13,751 bases of DNA, from positions 1 to 13,751 of the forward strand of contig CAJMQA010000061.1 in assembly GCA_905215395.1 (NCBI GenBank), in the 5' to 3' direction. The translations under genes were made by a program, and so were the position numbers. Of this stretch, positions 5,458-12,070 are shown piece by piece. The DNA comes from an uncultured bacterium (GTDB taxonomy: Bacteria; Bacteroidota; Bacteroidia; Bacteroidales; Marinifilaceae). The notes below the pieces were generated by a model. It made no database searches. It worked only from the letters and a program-made list of their open reading frames with translations, and was not told the DNA's origin. Position 1 is the first letter of the stretch, and every line of letters starts with the position of its first letter.

Positions 5458-6693
5458 ATGGTTCATTTTACCCGGCACATTCTGGACAACGGCCTGACTG
5501 TCATTTGTAACACCGATAAGAGTACCCCTTTTGTATCCGTGAACCTACTTTACAAAGTAGGTTCACGGAATGAACAGGAGGACAAAACGGGTTTTGCACA
5601 CCTCTTCGAACATCTGATGTTCGGAGGCTCCAAGCACATAGAAGACTATGACAGACACGTTCAACTGGCAGGAGGAGACAGCAATGCCTATACAACCAAC
5701 GACCTGACCAATTATTATATCACCATTCCGGCCTCTAACCTGGAAACGGCTCTCTGGCTGGAATCAGACAGGATGGCAGGGCTGAATCTCTCCCAACATT
5801 CACTGAATGTTCAGAAACAGGTTGTTATTGAAGAATTTAAACAACGTTATCTCAATAACCCCTATGGTGATCTCTGGCTGAAATTACGCCCTTTGGCCTA
5901 TCAGGTTCACCCCTACCGCTGGGCGACCATCGGCATGTCACCGGACCATATCGGGAGGGCAACCCTGGAAGATGTAAAAAGTTTCTTTCATCGTTTTTAT
6001 GCCCCCAACAATGCGATCTTAGCCATCAGCGGAAACATCGGGGAAAAACAGGTACTGGAATTGGTAAAAAAATGGTTTGGTGATATTCCCCCGACAGACC
6101 TTCTCCCGGCTCCTGTTCCGGCAGAACCACACCAAACAACAGAGCGGCACCTGACCATTACCGGAAACGACGTCCCTGCCGACGCTATCTACAAAGTCTT
6201 TCATATGGGAGGACGTAACAGCGATAATTTCTATGCCTGCGATATTATTTCAGATATATTATCGAACGGTCAATCTTCCCGTCTATATATCGACCTAATA
6301 AAAAACAGACGCCTGTTCTCAGGAATAGACGCCTATATTTCCGGAGATATTGACCCCGGACTGTTTATCTTTAGTGGTAAATTATCGGAAAATGTTGATA
6401 TTCAACAGGCTGAAGCAGCCATCAACGAAGAGATTGATAAGTTTCTAAAAGAGGATATTACCCCACGGGAAGTAGAAAAAGTTATCCACAAAACAGAAGC
6501 CCGTATTTTGTACAGTGAAATCAACTACCAAAACAAAGCCAGTAATCTGGCCTTCTTTGAATTTCTGGGAGATATTGACCTGATCAATACAGAAGTACAA
6601 CGTTACAGTAGTGTAACGACGGAAAAAATCAAGGAGACTGCAGCTGAAGTATTCAGAAAAGAAAATTGTTCAACCTTATATTACATGAAATAA
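5458..6693 (+). CDS. M16 family zinc metallopeptidase, catalytic subunit
   Basis: The protein has 411 residues, the usual size of a single M16B subunit (about 400-430), and no signal peptide, so it should be cytosolic. The inverted zinc motif HxxEH is intact as HLFEH (His48, Glu51 as general base, His52). The distal zinc ligand fits Glu126 in VVIEEFKQR, about 74 residues on, as the family requires. The segment NAYTTNDLTNYY (77-88) is the usual substrate-strand region. The C-terminal half has GQSSRLYIDLI but lacks the GYTYG-type segment found in single-chain M16 enzymes. The next gene supplies it. The stop codon at 6691-6693 directly abuts the next ATG, a spacing expected for translational coupling and equal synthesis. 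The likely role is oligopeptide or small-protein degradation. The start of the gene contains a perfect 34-nt palindrome at 5536-5569. Confidence 0.93.
   Translation: MVHFTRHILDNGLTVICNTDKSTPFVSVNLLYKVGSRNEQEDKTGFAHLFEHLMFGGSKHIEDYDRHVQLAGGDSNAYTTNDLTNYYITIPASNLETALWLESDRMAGLNLSQHSLNVQKQVVIEEFKQRYLNNPYGDLWLKLRPLAYQVHPYRWATIGMSPDHIGRATLEDVKSFFHRFYAPNNAILAISGNIGEKQVLELVKKWFGDIPPTDLLPAPVPAEPHQTTERHLTITGNDVPADAIYKVFHMGGRNSDNFYACDIISDILSNGQSSRLYIDLIKNRRLFSGIDAYISGDIDPGLFIFSGKLSENVDIQQAEAAINEEIDKFLKEDITPREVEKVIHKTEARILYSEINYQNKASNLAFFEFLGDIDLINTEVQRYSSVTTEKIKETAAEVFRKENCSTLYYMK
5536..5569. repeat. Perfect 34-nt intragenic palindrome
   Basis: The left arm TCCGTGAACCTACTTT (5536-5551) and right arm AAAGTAGGTTCACGGA (5554-5569) are exact reverse complements separated by AC. 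It lies inside the catalytic M16 gene, over codons 27-38, and encodes the conserved segment SVNLLYKVGSRN. In RNA it would form a very stable hairpin about 80 nt after the start codon; a few of the innermost pairs would open to form the loop. Confidence 0.9.
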
Positions 6694-7968
6694 ATGCCCG
6701 ACCGAAATATTCCACCCCGGATAGCTCCTTTAAGTGTCCCATCACTTCTGCCTTACCAGCAAATCAGACTGGCTAATGGGATAGAAATAGTTTACATACA
6801 CGATCCGGCACAGGAAGTGTTTAAAATGGATGTCGTTTTTGAAGCAGGCGTATACTACCAACCACAGGCCCTGATCGCTTCAACAGCCATCAATATGCTC
6901 AATGAAGGTACACGACATCATTCTGCAGAGCAGATTGCAGACATTTTCGATTACTATGGTGCATATGTGGACTTCAACTGCGGACTGAATAAGACTGAAC
7001 TCAGCCTGATTTCTCTCTGCAAATACGCTCCGGAAACCATTGCCATGCTGGCAGAAATGCTGGCAGAAAGTATTATTCCGGAAAAAGAGCTCGAAATCTT
7101 CCTGGCCAACAAACGTCAGGAATTCTTAGTCCAGAATGAAAAAACCTCTTACCTCTGCCGGAAAAAATTCTCAGCTTTGTTATTCGGAGAGGAACATCCT
7201 TATGCCAACCAGGTGACAGCAGAAGATTATCAACAGGTTAACGCCGATACTATACGGGATTTTTATCACCAGTATTTAAATGCACACAATTGCAGAATCT
7301 GTATATGCGGGAATGTCAGTGAAGAAATCCTGCAAACCACCCGGACCCTGTTCAGTCGCTTAAACATACCGGAAAAGCTACCCCTAAAAAAGAAGCACCA
7401 CTTCTCACCTTCTGCAACAGGATTTTATCATGTCCCTAAATCCAATGCCGTACAAACCAGCATACGGATAGGGAAAAGCGGGGTACGGCTCATCGAAGAG
7501 GATTATGCAGGCTTTATGCTGTTAAATACGATACTGGGAGGATATTTCGGTTCCCGTTTGATGTCTAATATACGCGAAGAAAAAGGATATACCTATGGAA
7601 TCAGCTCCCTCAATGTATCCATACCGGAAAGTAGCTATTGGTGTATTGCAACGGAAGTCAATAACGAATATACACAAGCAACTATAGAAGAGAGTTTCAG
7701 GGAAATAAAAAAATTACAGACAGAAATGATCCCCGATGAGGAGTTAATTCTGGTGAAAAATTTCCTACATGGTGATTTACTGAGGGAATTGGATGGCGTT
7801 TTTGCCCAGTCCGATGCTTTGAAGCACAAACTGAATTATGGTCTGGACAACCGGATCTATGAAAAACTGATTCATCAGATTAAACAATGTACAGCCGGAG
7901 ATCTGCTCAGTCTGGCCAATAAGTACTGGAACAGAGACGAAATGTACGTTGTGACAGCTGGAAAGTAA
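6694..7968 (+). CDS. M16 family peptidase-like protein, non-catalytic partner subunit
   Basis: The protein has 424 residues, no signal peptide and the M16 two-domain layout, but no zinc site. Where the catalytic subunit has HLFEH this one reads STAINMLNEGTRH (63-75), so neither histidine of the motif is present. The C-terminal domain carries LGGYFGSRLMSNIREEKGYTYG (281-302, read as LGGYFGSRLM and SNIREEKGYTYG), with Arg288 and Tyr301. This Arg/Tyr pair is the substrate-binding element that M16B heterodimers keep on the inactive subunit, as in mitochondrial processing peptidase-like and Sphingomonas paired enzymes. Together with the preceding gene this strongly suggests an obligate heterodimer. 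The ATG directly abuts the TAA of the upstream subunit gene. No clear terminator follows; the next promoter overlaps the end of this transcript's 3' region. Confidence 0.92.
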   Translation: MPDRNIPPRIAPLSVPSLLPYQQIRLANGIEIVYIHDPAQEVFKMDVVFEAGVYYQPQALIASTAINMLNEGTRHHSAEQIADIFDYYGAYVDFNCGLNKTELSLISLCKYAPETIAMLAEMLAESIIPEKELEIFLANKRQEFLVQNEKTSYLCRKKFSALLFGEEHPYANQVTAEDYQQVNADTIRDFYHQYLNAHNCRICICGNVSEEILQTTRTLFSRLNIPEKLPLKKKHHFSPSATGFYHVPKSNAVQTSIRIGKSGVRLIEEDYAGFMLLNTILGGYFGSRLMSNIREEKGYTYGISSLNVSIPESSYWCIATEVNNEYTQATIEESFREIKKLQTEMIPDEELILVKNFLHGDLLRELDGVFAQSDALKHKLNYGLDNRIYEKLIHQIKQCTAGDLLSLANKYWNRDEMYVVTAGK

Positions 7969-7999
7969 TTGGCTATGTGGCATATTTTTTGTATCTTTG
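7968..7999 (+). promoter_or_regulatory. Promoter for the first DUF4251 gene
   Basis: ATTG (7968-7971) is followed after 20 nt by TATCTTTG (7992-7999), a perfect TAnnTTTG -7 box with a one-mismatch -33 element. Transcription would begin near 8006. An in-frame GTG at 7977 lies upstream of that point, so the ATG at 8025 is the likely start. Confidence 0.65.
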
Positions 8000-8024
8000 G
8001 ATAATAACAACTAAAAGCAAAAAT

Positions 8025-8555
8025 ATGAAAACATTATATGTATTACTGCTATGCCTCCCGTTTATGACCGCCACCCCAGCTATGGCACAACGGCAAAGCA
8101 AGGAAGAAAAAGCAGCCCGACTGGAAAAGGAGTTTAAAACAACTCTGGCTCTTGTAGAAAGCAACCATTTCCGCATCGAAATAAACAGAGCTTATCCTCA
8201 AAGCGGCCGCGACTTAAGCCGTTTCAATCCCAGAGGGCATATCAACATTTCCGATTCAACAGCCCAGGGACAGCTTCCTTTCTTTGGAAGGGCTTATAGT
8301 CTGCCGTATGGAGAGGGGGGCGGAATTGAATTCGATGCTCCTATGCAAAACCGGAAGATAAGTACAGAATCCAGGAAAAGGAAAAAAAGTATTCTCTATC
8401 GTTTTTCTGTTCCCGGTAAAAACGATACCTATCAGATCTCCATAGAAATTTCTCCCGGAGGCAGCTGTTCTGTCAATGTGAACAGTAACAACCGTGCTCA
8501 CATCTCCTTTACCGGAAATATCAGTCCCCTGAAGGAAGCAGAAGGACAGAAATAA
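8025..8555 (+). CDS. DUF4251 domain exported protein (first of two)
   Basis: This 176-residue protein has a typical Sec signal peptide: MKTLYVLLLCLPFMTATPAMA, with likely cleavage before QRQSK. It should therefore be periplasmic. No lipobox is present. The mature part starts with a charged helix (SKEEKAARLEKEF), then has the DUF4251 pattern: a hydrophobic AxxxVESNHFRIEI strand, the central PFFGRAYSLPYGEGGGIEF, and a C-terminal block around SILYRFSVPGKNDTYQISIEI ending in ISFTGNI. DUF4251 is a Bacteroidetes family without known function, as far as I know. The frame remains open to a GTG at 7977, but the promoter at 7968-7999 and the signal peptide both favour the ATG at 8025. It is followed 74 nt later by a diverged paralog. 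Confidence 0.88.
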   Translation: MKTLYVLLLCLPFMTATPAMAQRQSKEEKAARLEKEFKTTLALVESNHFRIEINRAYPQSGRDLSRFNPRGHINISDSTAQGQLPFFGRAYSLPYGEGGGIEFDAPMQNRKISTESRKRKKSILYRFSVPGKNDTYQISIEISPGGSCSVNVNSNNRAHISFTGNISPLKEAEGQK

Positions 8556-8629
8556 TTCCGGATGTATAGAATTTCTGCAACATGAACAAAAATTTTCCGT
8601 ACACACTTTTATAAATATCAGATCAATTT

Positions 8630-9163
8630 ATGGCACGTAATTTTTTTATCATTGCAGGAATTATATTGAATTGTTGGGCTGTAACAGCCCAAACCACTCA
8701 TCCCATTACGAACTTTTCCACCATCCAATCTCTCGTGGACAGTAATCGTTTTGAAATGGTCTATACCATTGCAACTACACATAATACATTTTACTTACAA
8801 CCCACAACTCCCTATAGCGACCAAAATGTCCGTATAGCTCAGGACAGTGCCTTCATTATTATACAGGACAGCATAGCCGCTGGTTATCTGCCCTATTTTG
8901 GCACCGGATATTCTTTTCCGCAAACCGGAAACAAAGGGATTGTATTCAGCAATAAAATGCTTGATCTGGCAAAATCTACCAAAGGGAAAGGTAAACGCCG
9001 CTCTATTTTTTATCAATTCTCAGTAGTTGGCAAAAACGACACTTATAAAATCAGTATTGATATCCGGAATAATGGACAATGTTACCTATTTGTAAACAGT
9101 CTGCGCCGGAGTCCGATATCCTACACCGGCCAGATTGTCGAGGAAGTCCCCACAAACAGATAA
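8630..9163 (+). CDS. DUF4251 domain exported protein (second of two)
   Basis: This 177-residue protein is a paralog of the upstream gene. The signal peptide is MARNFFIIAGIILNCWAVTA, with likely cleavage before QTTHP. The cysteine in ILNC is not a lipobox because Asn precedes it. The DUF4251 blocks align with those of the first copy: IQSLVDSNRFEMVY with LALVESNHFRIEI, LPYFGTGYSFPQTGNKGIVF with LPFFGRAYSLPYGEGGGIEF, and SIFYQFSVVGKNDTYKISIDI with SILYRFSVPGKNDTYQISIEI. Identity looks low except in the C-terminal block, so the duplication is old or the second copy has diverged in function. Glycine-rich LPYGEGGG is replaced by FPQTGNKG. No good -7 box lies in the 74-nt gap, so it may be cotranscribed with the first copy. 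Confidence 0.85.
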   Translation: MARNFFIIAGIILNCWAVTAQTTHPITNFSTIQSLVDSNRFEMVYTIATTHNTFYLQPTTPYSDQNVRIAQDSAFIIIQDSIAAGYLPYFGTGYSFPQTGNKGIVFSNKMLDLAKSTKGKGKRRSIFYQFSVVGKNDTYKISIDIRNNGQCYLFVNSLRRSPISYTGQIVEEVPTNR

Positions 9164-9175
9164 AGGCATTTTAAT

Positions 9176-9763
9176 TTATACCCATATCTTGTCATAGATC
9201 AATTTCAACACATCGGTATGTCCTTTTCTTTCGCCTTTTGAAGCTGTATCCACATGTCCGAAAAAACGGTGTTCTACCACCTCCATCTTACAAAATTCAA
9301 ATATTCCCTGATCACTGGTTTGCTTCATAGATTTCAGCATACCGATTTTTTCATAATAGTCATAAGGAAACCCCATATTATTGAGTATGACAACTTTTTT
9401 ACCGCCCAGCAAACCGACAGGCTTCCCCTCTTCATTCATGGTATAGGCAAATCCTTTTGTAAAAACCCGGTCAATATACCCTTTCATCAATGCCGGCATA
9501 CCTGTCCACCATACCGGATATATCAAAGTCAGCAGATCTGCCCAGATGATATAGTCCTGTTCTACTTTAACATCTGCAGGTATCAGTCCATGTTTCTGAG
9601 CATCAAAATCTGTCTTCCTCAACACCGGCTGGAAACCAATATTATATAAATCACGGACATTAACTGCATGCTGTGACATCTCAGTCAGTTCCATGATTGC
9701 ATCCTTATAAGCCGCACTCAGAGAATGGGGGTCGGGATTACAATAAATTACCAAATGATTCAT
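9176..9763 (-). CDS. NAD(P)H:quinone oxidoreductase-like flavodoxin-fold protein
   Basis: This is a 195-residue cytosolic flavoprotein of the NQO1/KefF/MdaB family (Flavodoxin_2). Such enzymes use FMN or FAD to transfer electrons from NAD(P)H to quinones and similar acceptors in two-electron steps. The N-terminal beta strand and phosphate loop read HLVIYCNPDPHSLSAAY (3-19). The hallmark segment is YPVWWTGMPALMKGYIDRVF at 82-101, followed by GFAY and GLLGGKKVVILNNMG, the second Rossmann-like strand and isoalloxazine-contacting loop. I start it at the ATG at 9763, because the first strand then begins at residue 3 as in the family. An in-frame ATG at 9796 would add the leader MESTDQARKKK and cannot be excluded. 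It converges on the DUF4251 gene with only 12 nt between the stops and is transcribed alone. Confidence 0.88.
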   Translation of the reverse strand: MNHLVIYCNPDPHSLSAAYKDAIMELTEMSQHAVNVRDLYNIGFQPVLRKTDFDAQKHGLIPADVKVEQDYIIWADLLTLIYPVWWTGMPALMKGYIDRVFTKGFAYTMNEEGKPVGLLGGKKVVILNNMGFPYDYYEKIGMLKSMKQTSDQGIFEFCKMEVVEHRFFGHVDTASKGERKGHTDVLKLIYDKIWV

Positions 9764-9968
9764 TTTCTTTTTTCTGGCTTGATCAGTAGATTCCATAACT
9801 TTAGCTTTTTGTTCATCATCATTTTAGGGGTTAAACGCAACTAGCAGACTGCATGTTGCAAGACACAGGACTAAAAATTAAATGCAAAAAATAATATTCA
9901 GATGTTAAATATTGCCTTTAAACATCCGATGGAATACGACTTCTGAGCAGAGGAAAAAAGCATTACTA

Positions 9969-9999
9969 TTTTTTTAATCAATTTTTTTACGTAATCTTG
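9969..9999 (+). promoter_or_regulatory. Possible promoter for the carboxyltransferase gene
   Basis: TTTT (9969-9972) is followed after 19 nt by TAATCTTG (9992-9999), a one-mismatch TAnnTTTG. It lies 66 nt upstream of the ATG at 10065. The remainder of the gap from 9797 to 10064 is A/T-rich and has no feature I can name. The call is weak. Confidence 0.35.
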
Positions 10000-10064
10000 T
10001 ACCTTAATTGGTGTGTTAATTTCTGAACCAGGAATTACACAAGTTATTAATAAAACAAATTACT

Positions 10065-11609
10065 ATGTCACTTAAAAGGAATATTCTTGACTTAAGAAAG
10101 AGGAAAGAAATTGTACTTCAGGGTGGTGGGGAGGATGCTATTAAAAAGCAGGCTGCGATGGGAAAACTCACAGCCCGTGAGCGTATTGAAGGGATTTTAG
10201 ACAAAGGTTCTTTCCATGAGTACGACATGTTCGTAGAGCACCAGTCTAAAGATTTTGATATGGATAAAAAAGTTCTCCACGGAGACGGTGTTGTTATCGG
10301 CACCGGTACTGTCTATGGAGAACCTGTTGCTATTTATGCACAAGATTTTACGGTTGCCGGAGGTTCTTTGGGACTAATGCATGCCCGGAAAATCACCAAA
10401 ATCATGGATCATGCCATCAAAATGCGTATGCCGATCATTGGTATCAATGACTCAGGTGGTGCACGTATTCAGGAGGGTGTTGACTCACTGGCCGGTTACG
10501 GAGAAATTTTCTTCCGCAACACTCAGGCTTCCGGAGTGATTCCGCAATTATCTGTGATTTTAGGTCCTTGTGCCGGTGGTGCTGTTTATTCTCCCGCCCT
10601 GACCGACTTCGTATTCGTGGTAGACAACATTTCCAAAATGTTTATTACCGGCCCTGAAGTCGTAAAAACTGTACTGGGCGAAGAAGTAAGTATGGAAGAC
10701 CTGGGTGGGGCACGTGTACATGCATGTATCAGTGGCAATGCCCACTTTTTTGCAACGACAGAGGCAGAATGCTTCGAACAAATCAAAAAGCTGCTGACTT
10801 TCATTCCCTGGAACAACCAGCGCAAAGCCAAAGCTTTTCCGTCCAAAGCTCCAAAAGCCGAATACAATATCGAAAAAATCTTACCGGCCGATCCAACTCA
10901 GCCCTACGATGTTCGTGATATCATCAAAGCCGTAGCCGATGACTCAGACTTCTTTGAGGTTCAGCAGGACTTTGCCCAGAACATAGTGATCGGGTTCGGA
11001 CGTATCGACGGTGAAACAATCGGTTTTGTAGCCAATCAGCCATTAGTTCTGGCCGGAGTACTGGATTGTGACTCCGCAGATAAAGCCGGACGCTTTATCC
11101 GTTTTTGTGACGCTTTCAACATTCCGATCGTAACCTTTGAAGACATGCCGGGTTATCTGCCGGGAGTAGAACAGGAATACATGGGAGTAATCCGCCACGG
11201 AGCCAAAGTTTTGTATGCATACAGCGAGGCAACGGTACCTAAGATTACAGTTATCCTGCGTAAAGCTTATGGTGGAGGCTATATTGCCATGAACTCCCGT
11301 CACCTGAAAGCAGACTTTATGTTTGCATGGCCGACAGCAGAAATTGCTGTAATGGGTCCGGAAGGAGCTGCTAATATCATTTTCCGGAAAGAAATCAAAG
11401 AATCCGCTCATCCGGAAGATACTCGGAAACAAAAAGTTGCCGAATACCGTGAGAAATTTGCTAATCCTTATGTAGCAGCTTCCAAAGGATATATCGACTC
11501 GGTGATTGAACCGTCAGAAACCCGTCTGTTACTGAAACATTCCATCGAAGTTTCCGGTAATAAAACAGTGATGACACCGGCAAAGAAACACGGAATTCCT
11601 CCGTTCTAG
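10065..11609 (+). CDS. mmdA: Methylmalonyl-CoA decarboxylase / propionyl-CoA carboxylase-type carboxyltransferase subunit
   Basis: This 514-residue cytosolic protein is a complete acyl-CoA carboxyltransferase of the MmdA/PccB type (family usually 510-530). It moves CO2 between biotin and an acyl-CoA, most likely methylmalonyl-CoA/propionyl-CoA. The N-terminal half has KLTARERIEGILDKGSFHEYD (34-54, read as KLTARERI and DKGSFHEYD), DFTVAGGSLG, GGARIQEGVDSLAGYGEIFFR and GPCAGGAVYSPALTDF, the last forming the acyl-CoA oxyanion site. The C-terminal half has FCDAFNIPIVTFEDMPGYLPG, HGAKVLYAYSEATVPKITVI, RKAYGGGYIAMNSR, and AWPTAEIAVMGPEGAANI. These are the two crotonase-like lobes of the family. The biotin carrier lies directly downstream. 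No biotin carboxylase and no OadB-type beta subunit is adjacent. Carboxylase versus decarboxylase cannot be told from this subunit alone, so the symbol is tentative. Confidence 0.92.
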   Translation: MSLKRNILDLRKRKEIVLQGGGEDAIKKQAAMGKLTARERIEGILDKGSFHEYDMFVEHQSKDFDMDKKVLHGDGVVIGTGTVYGEPVAIYAQDFTVAGGSLGLMHARKITKIMDHAIKMRMPIIGINDSGGARIQEGVDSLAGYGEIFFRNTQASGVIPQLSVILGPCAGGAVYSPALTDFVFVVDNISKMFITGPEVVKTVLGEEVSMEDLGGARVHACISGNAHFFATTEAECFEQIKKLLTFIPWNNQRKAKAFPSKAPKAEYNIEKILPADPTQPYDVRDIIKAVADDSDFFEVQQDFAQNIVIGFGRIDGETIGFVANQPLVLAGVLDCDSADKAGRFIRFCDAFNIPIVTFEDMPGYLPGVEQEYMGVIRHGAKVLYAYSEATVPKITVILRKAYGGGYIAMNSRHLKADFMFAWPTAEIAVMGPEGAANIIFRKEIKESAHPEDTRKQKVAEYREKFANPYVAASKGYIDSVIEPSETRLLLKHSIEVSGNKTVMTPAKKHGIPPF

Positions 11610-11690
11610 CAATTATAAATTTTTTGTACCCCAAATGATTCGCCAGGTCTAAGACCACCGATCTAAATATGGGCTTAAACAAATAAAATT

Positions 11691-11696
11691 GGAGGT
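11691..11696 (+). promoter_or_regulatory. Strong ribosome binding site before the biotin carrier gene
   Basis: GGAGGT lies immediately upstream of the ATG at 11700, leaving only 4 nt after GGAGG. It is the clearest Shine-Dalgarno sequence in the window. The 90-nt gap after the carboxyltransferase stop also holds a small dyad, GGTC-TAA-GACC (11646-11656), and two very short ORFs of five codons (ATG at 11635 and at 11669). Confidence 0.6.
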
Positions 11697-11699
11697 AAA

Positions 11700-12014
11700 A
11701 TGAGTGTAAAATATGAAAAATTCATGCTAAACGGCGTGGAATATAAGACTCTTCTTACTCAGAAATGGATTAACAGAAAAAAATGGGAAGAACCAAATCC
11801 TGATTTGCTATTCTCACACATACCGGGCACCATTATGAGTATAGAGGTAAAAGAAGGTCAGGAAGTGCAGGAAGGTGATGTATTGCTGATTCTTCAGGCC
11901 ATGAAGATGAACAATAAATTAACAGCCCCATTTTCCGGAAAAATAAAAAAAATCCATGTCAATGCAGGGGATAAAATTCCCAAGGGAGCATTGATGATTG
12001 AAATGGAAGAATAA
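11700..12014 (+). CDS. Biotin carboxyl carrier protein (biotin/lipoyl attachment domain)
   Basis: This 104-residue protein carries the covalently bound biotin that shuttles carboxyl groups to and from the carboxyltransferase encoded just upstream. Residues 38-104 form a complete biotinyl domain: IPGTIMSIEVKEGQEVQEGD (41-60), the biotinylation tetrapeptide AMKM at 67-70 with Lys69 as the acceptor, TAPFSGKI (75-82) and IHVNAGDKIPKGALMIEME. The N-terminal 37 residues (including EYKTLLTQKWINRKKWEEPNPD) have no Ala/Pro-rich linker of the kind seen in OadA or AccB. They resemble the basic tether found ahead of the carrier domain in PCC-type subunits. The small free-standing form matches the gamma subunit role in decarboxylase complexes. 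A hairpin starts 2 nt after the stop. Confidence 0.92.
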   Translation: MSVKYEKFMLNGVEYKTLLTQKWINRKKWEEPNPDLLFSHIPGTIMSIEVKEGQEVQEGDVLLILQAMKMNNKLTAPFSGKIKKIHVNAGDKIPKGALMIEMEE

Positions 12015-12015
12015 A

Positions 12016-12050
12016 AAAAGCTGTCTGAGGGAAACCTTCAGACAGCTTTT
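12016..12050 (+). terminator. Terminator-like hairpin after the biotin carrier gene
   Basis: Bases 12016-12031 pair with 12035-12050 (AAAAGCTGTCTGAGG against CCTTCAGACAGCTTTT, with one G-T wobble) around a short A loop. This gives a stem of about 15-16 bp. The final TTTT is part of the stem and little T-tract follows. It should stop most mmdA/carrier transcription, but it lies only 20 nt from the next gene and could allow read-through. Confidence 0.8.
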
Positions 12051-12070
12051 AATCTCTAAACAAAGAACAC

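Noticed and set aside
5501..5695. Minus-strand ORF whose product resembles the M16 N-terminus (VNLLCKVGSR)
   Set aside because: The likeness comes only from the perfect palindrome at 5536-5569 being read on the other strand; it is not a duplicated gene.
6601..6618. 7-bp inverted repeat CGTTACA/TGTAACG in the catalytic M16 gene
   Set aside because: Dyads of this size are expected by chance in a window this long.
7977..8024. GTG start adding 16 residues to the first DUF4251 protein
   Set aside because: It lies upstream of the predicted transcription start and would bury the signal peptide behind an extension.
8630..8692. Possible lipoprotein signal in the second DUF4251 protein (ILNC)
   Set aside because: Asn before the Cys does not fit a lipobox, and a better signal peptidase I site (VTA before Q) follows.
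9254..9649. Plus-strand 131-residue ORF opposite the quinone oxidoreductase-like gene
   Set aside because: The minus strand carries the conserved flavodoxin-fold motifs; the plus-strand product has no recognisable features.
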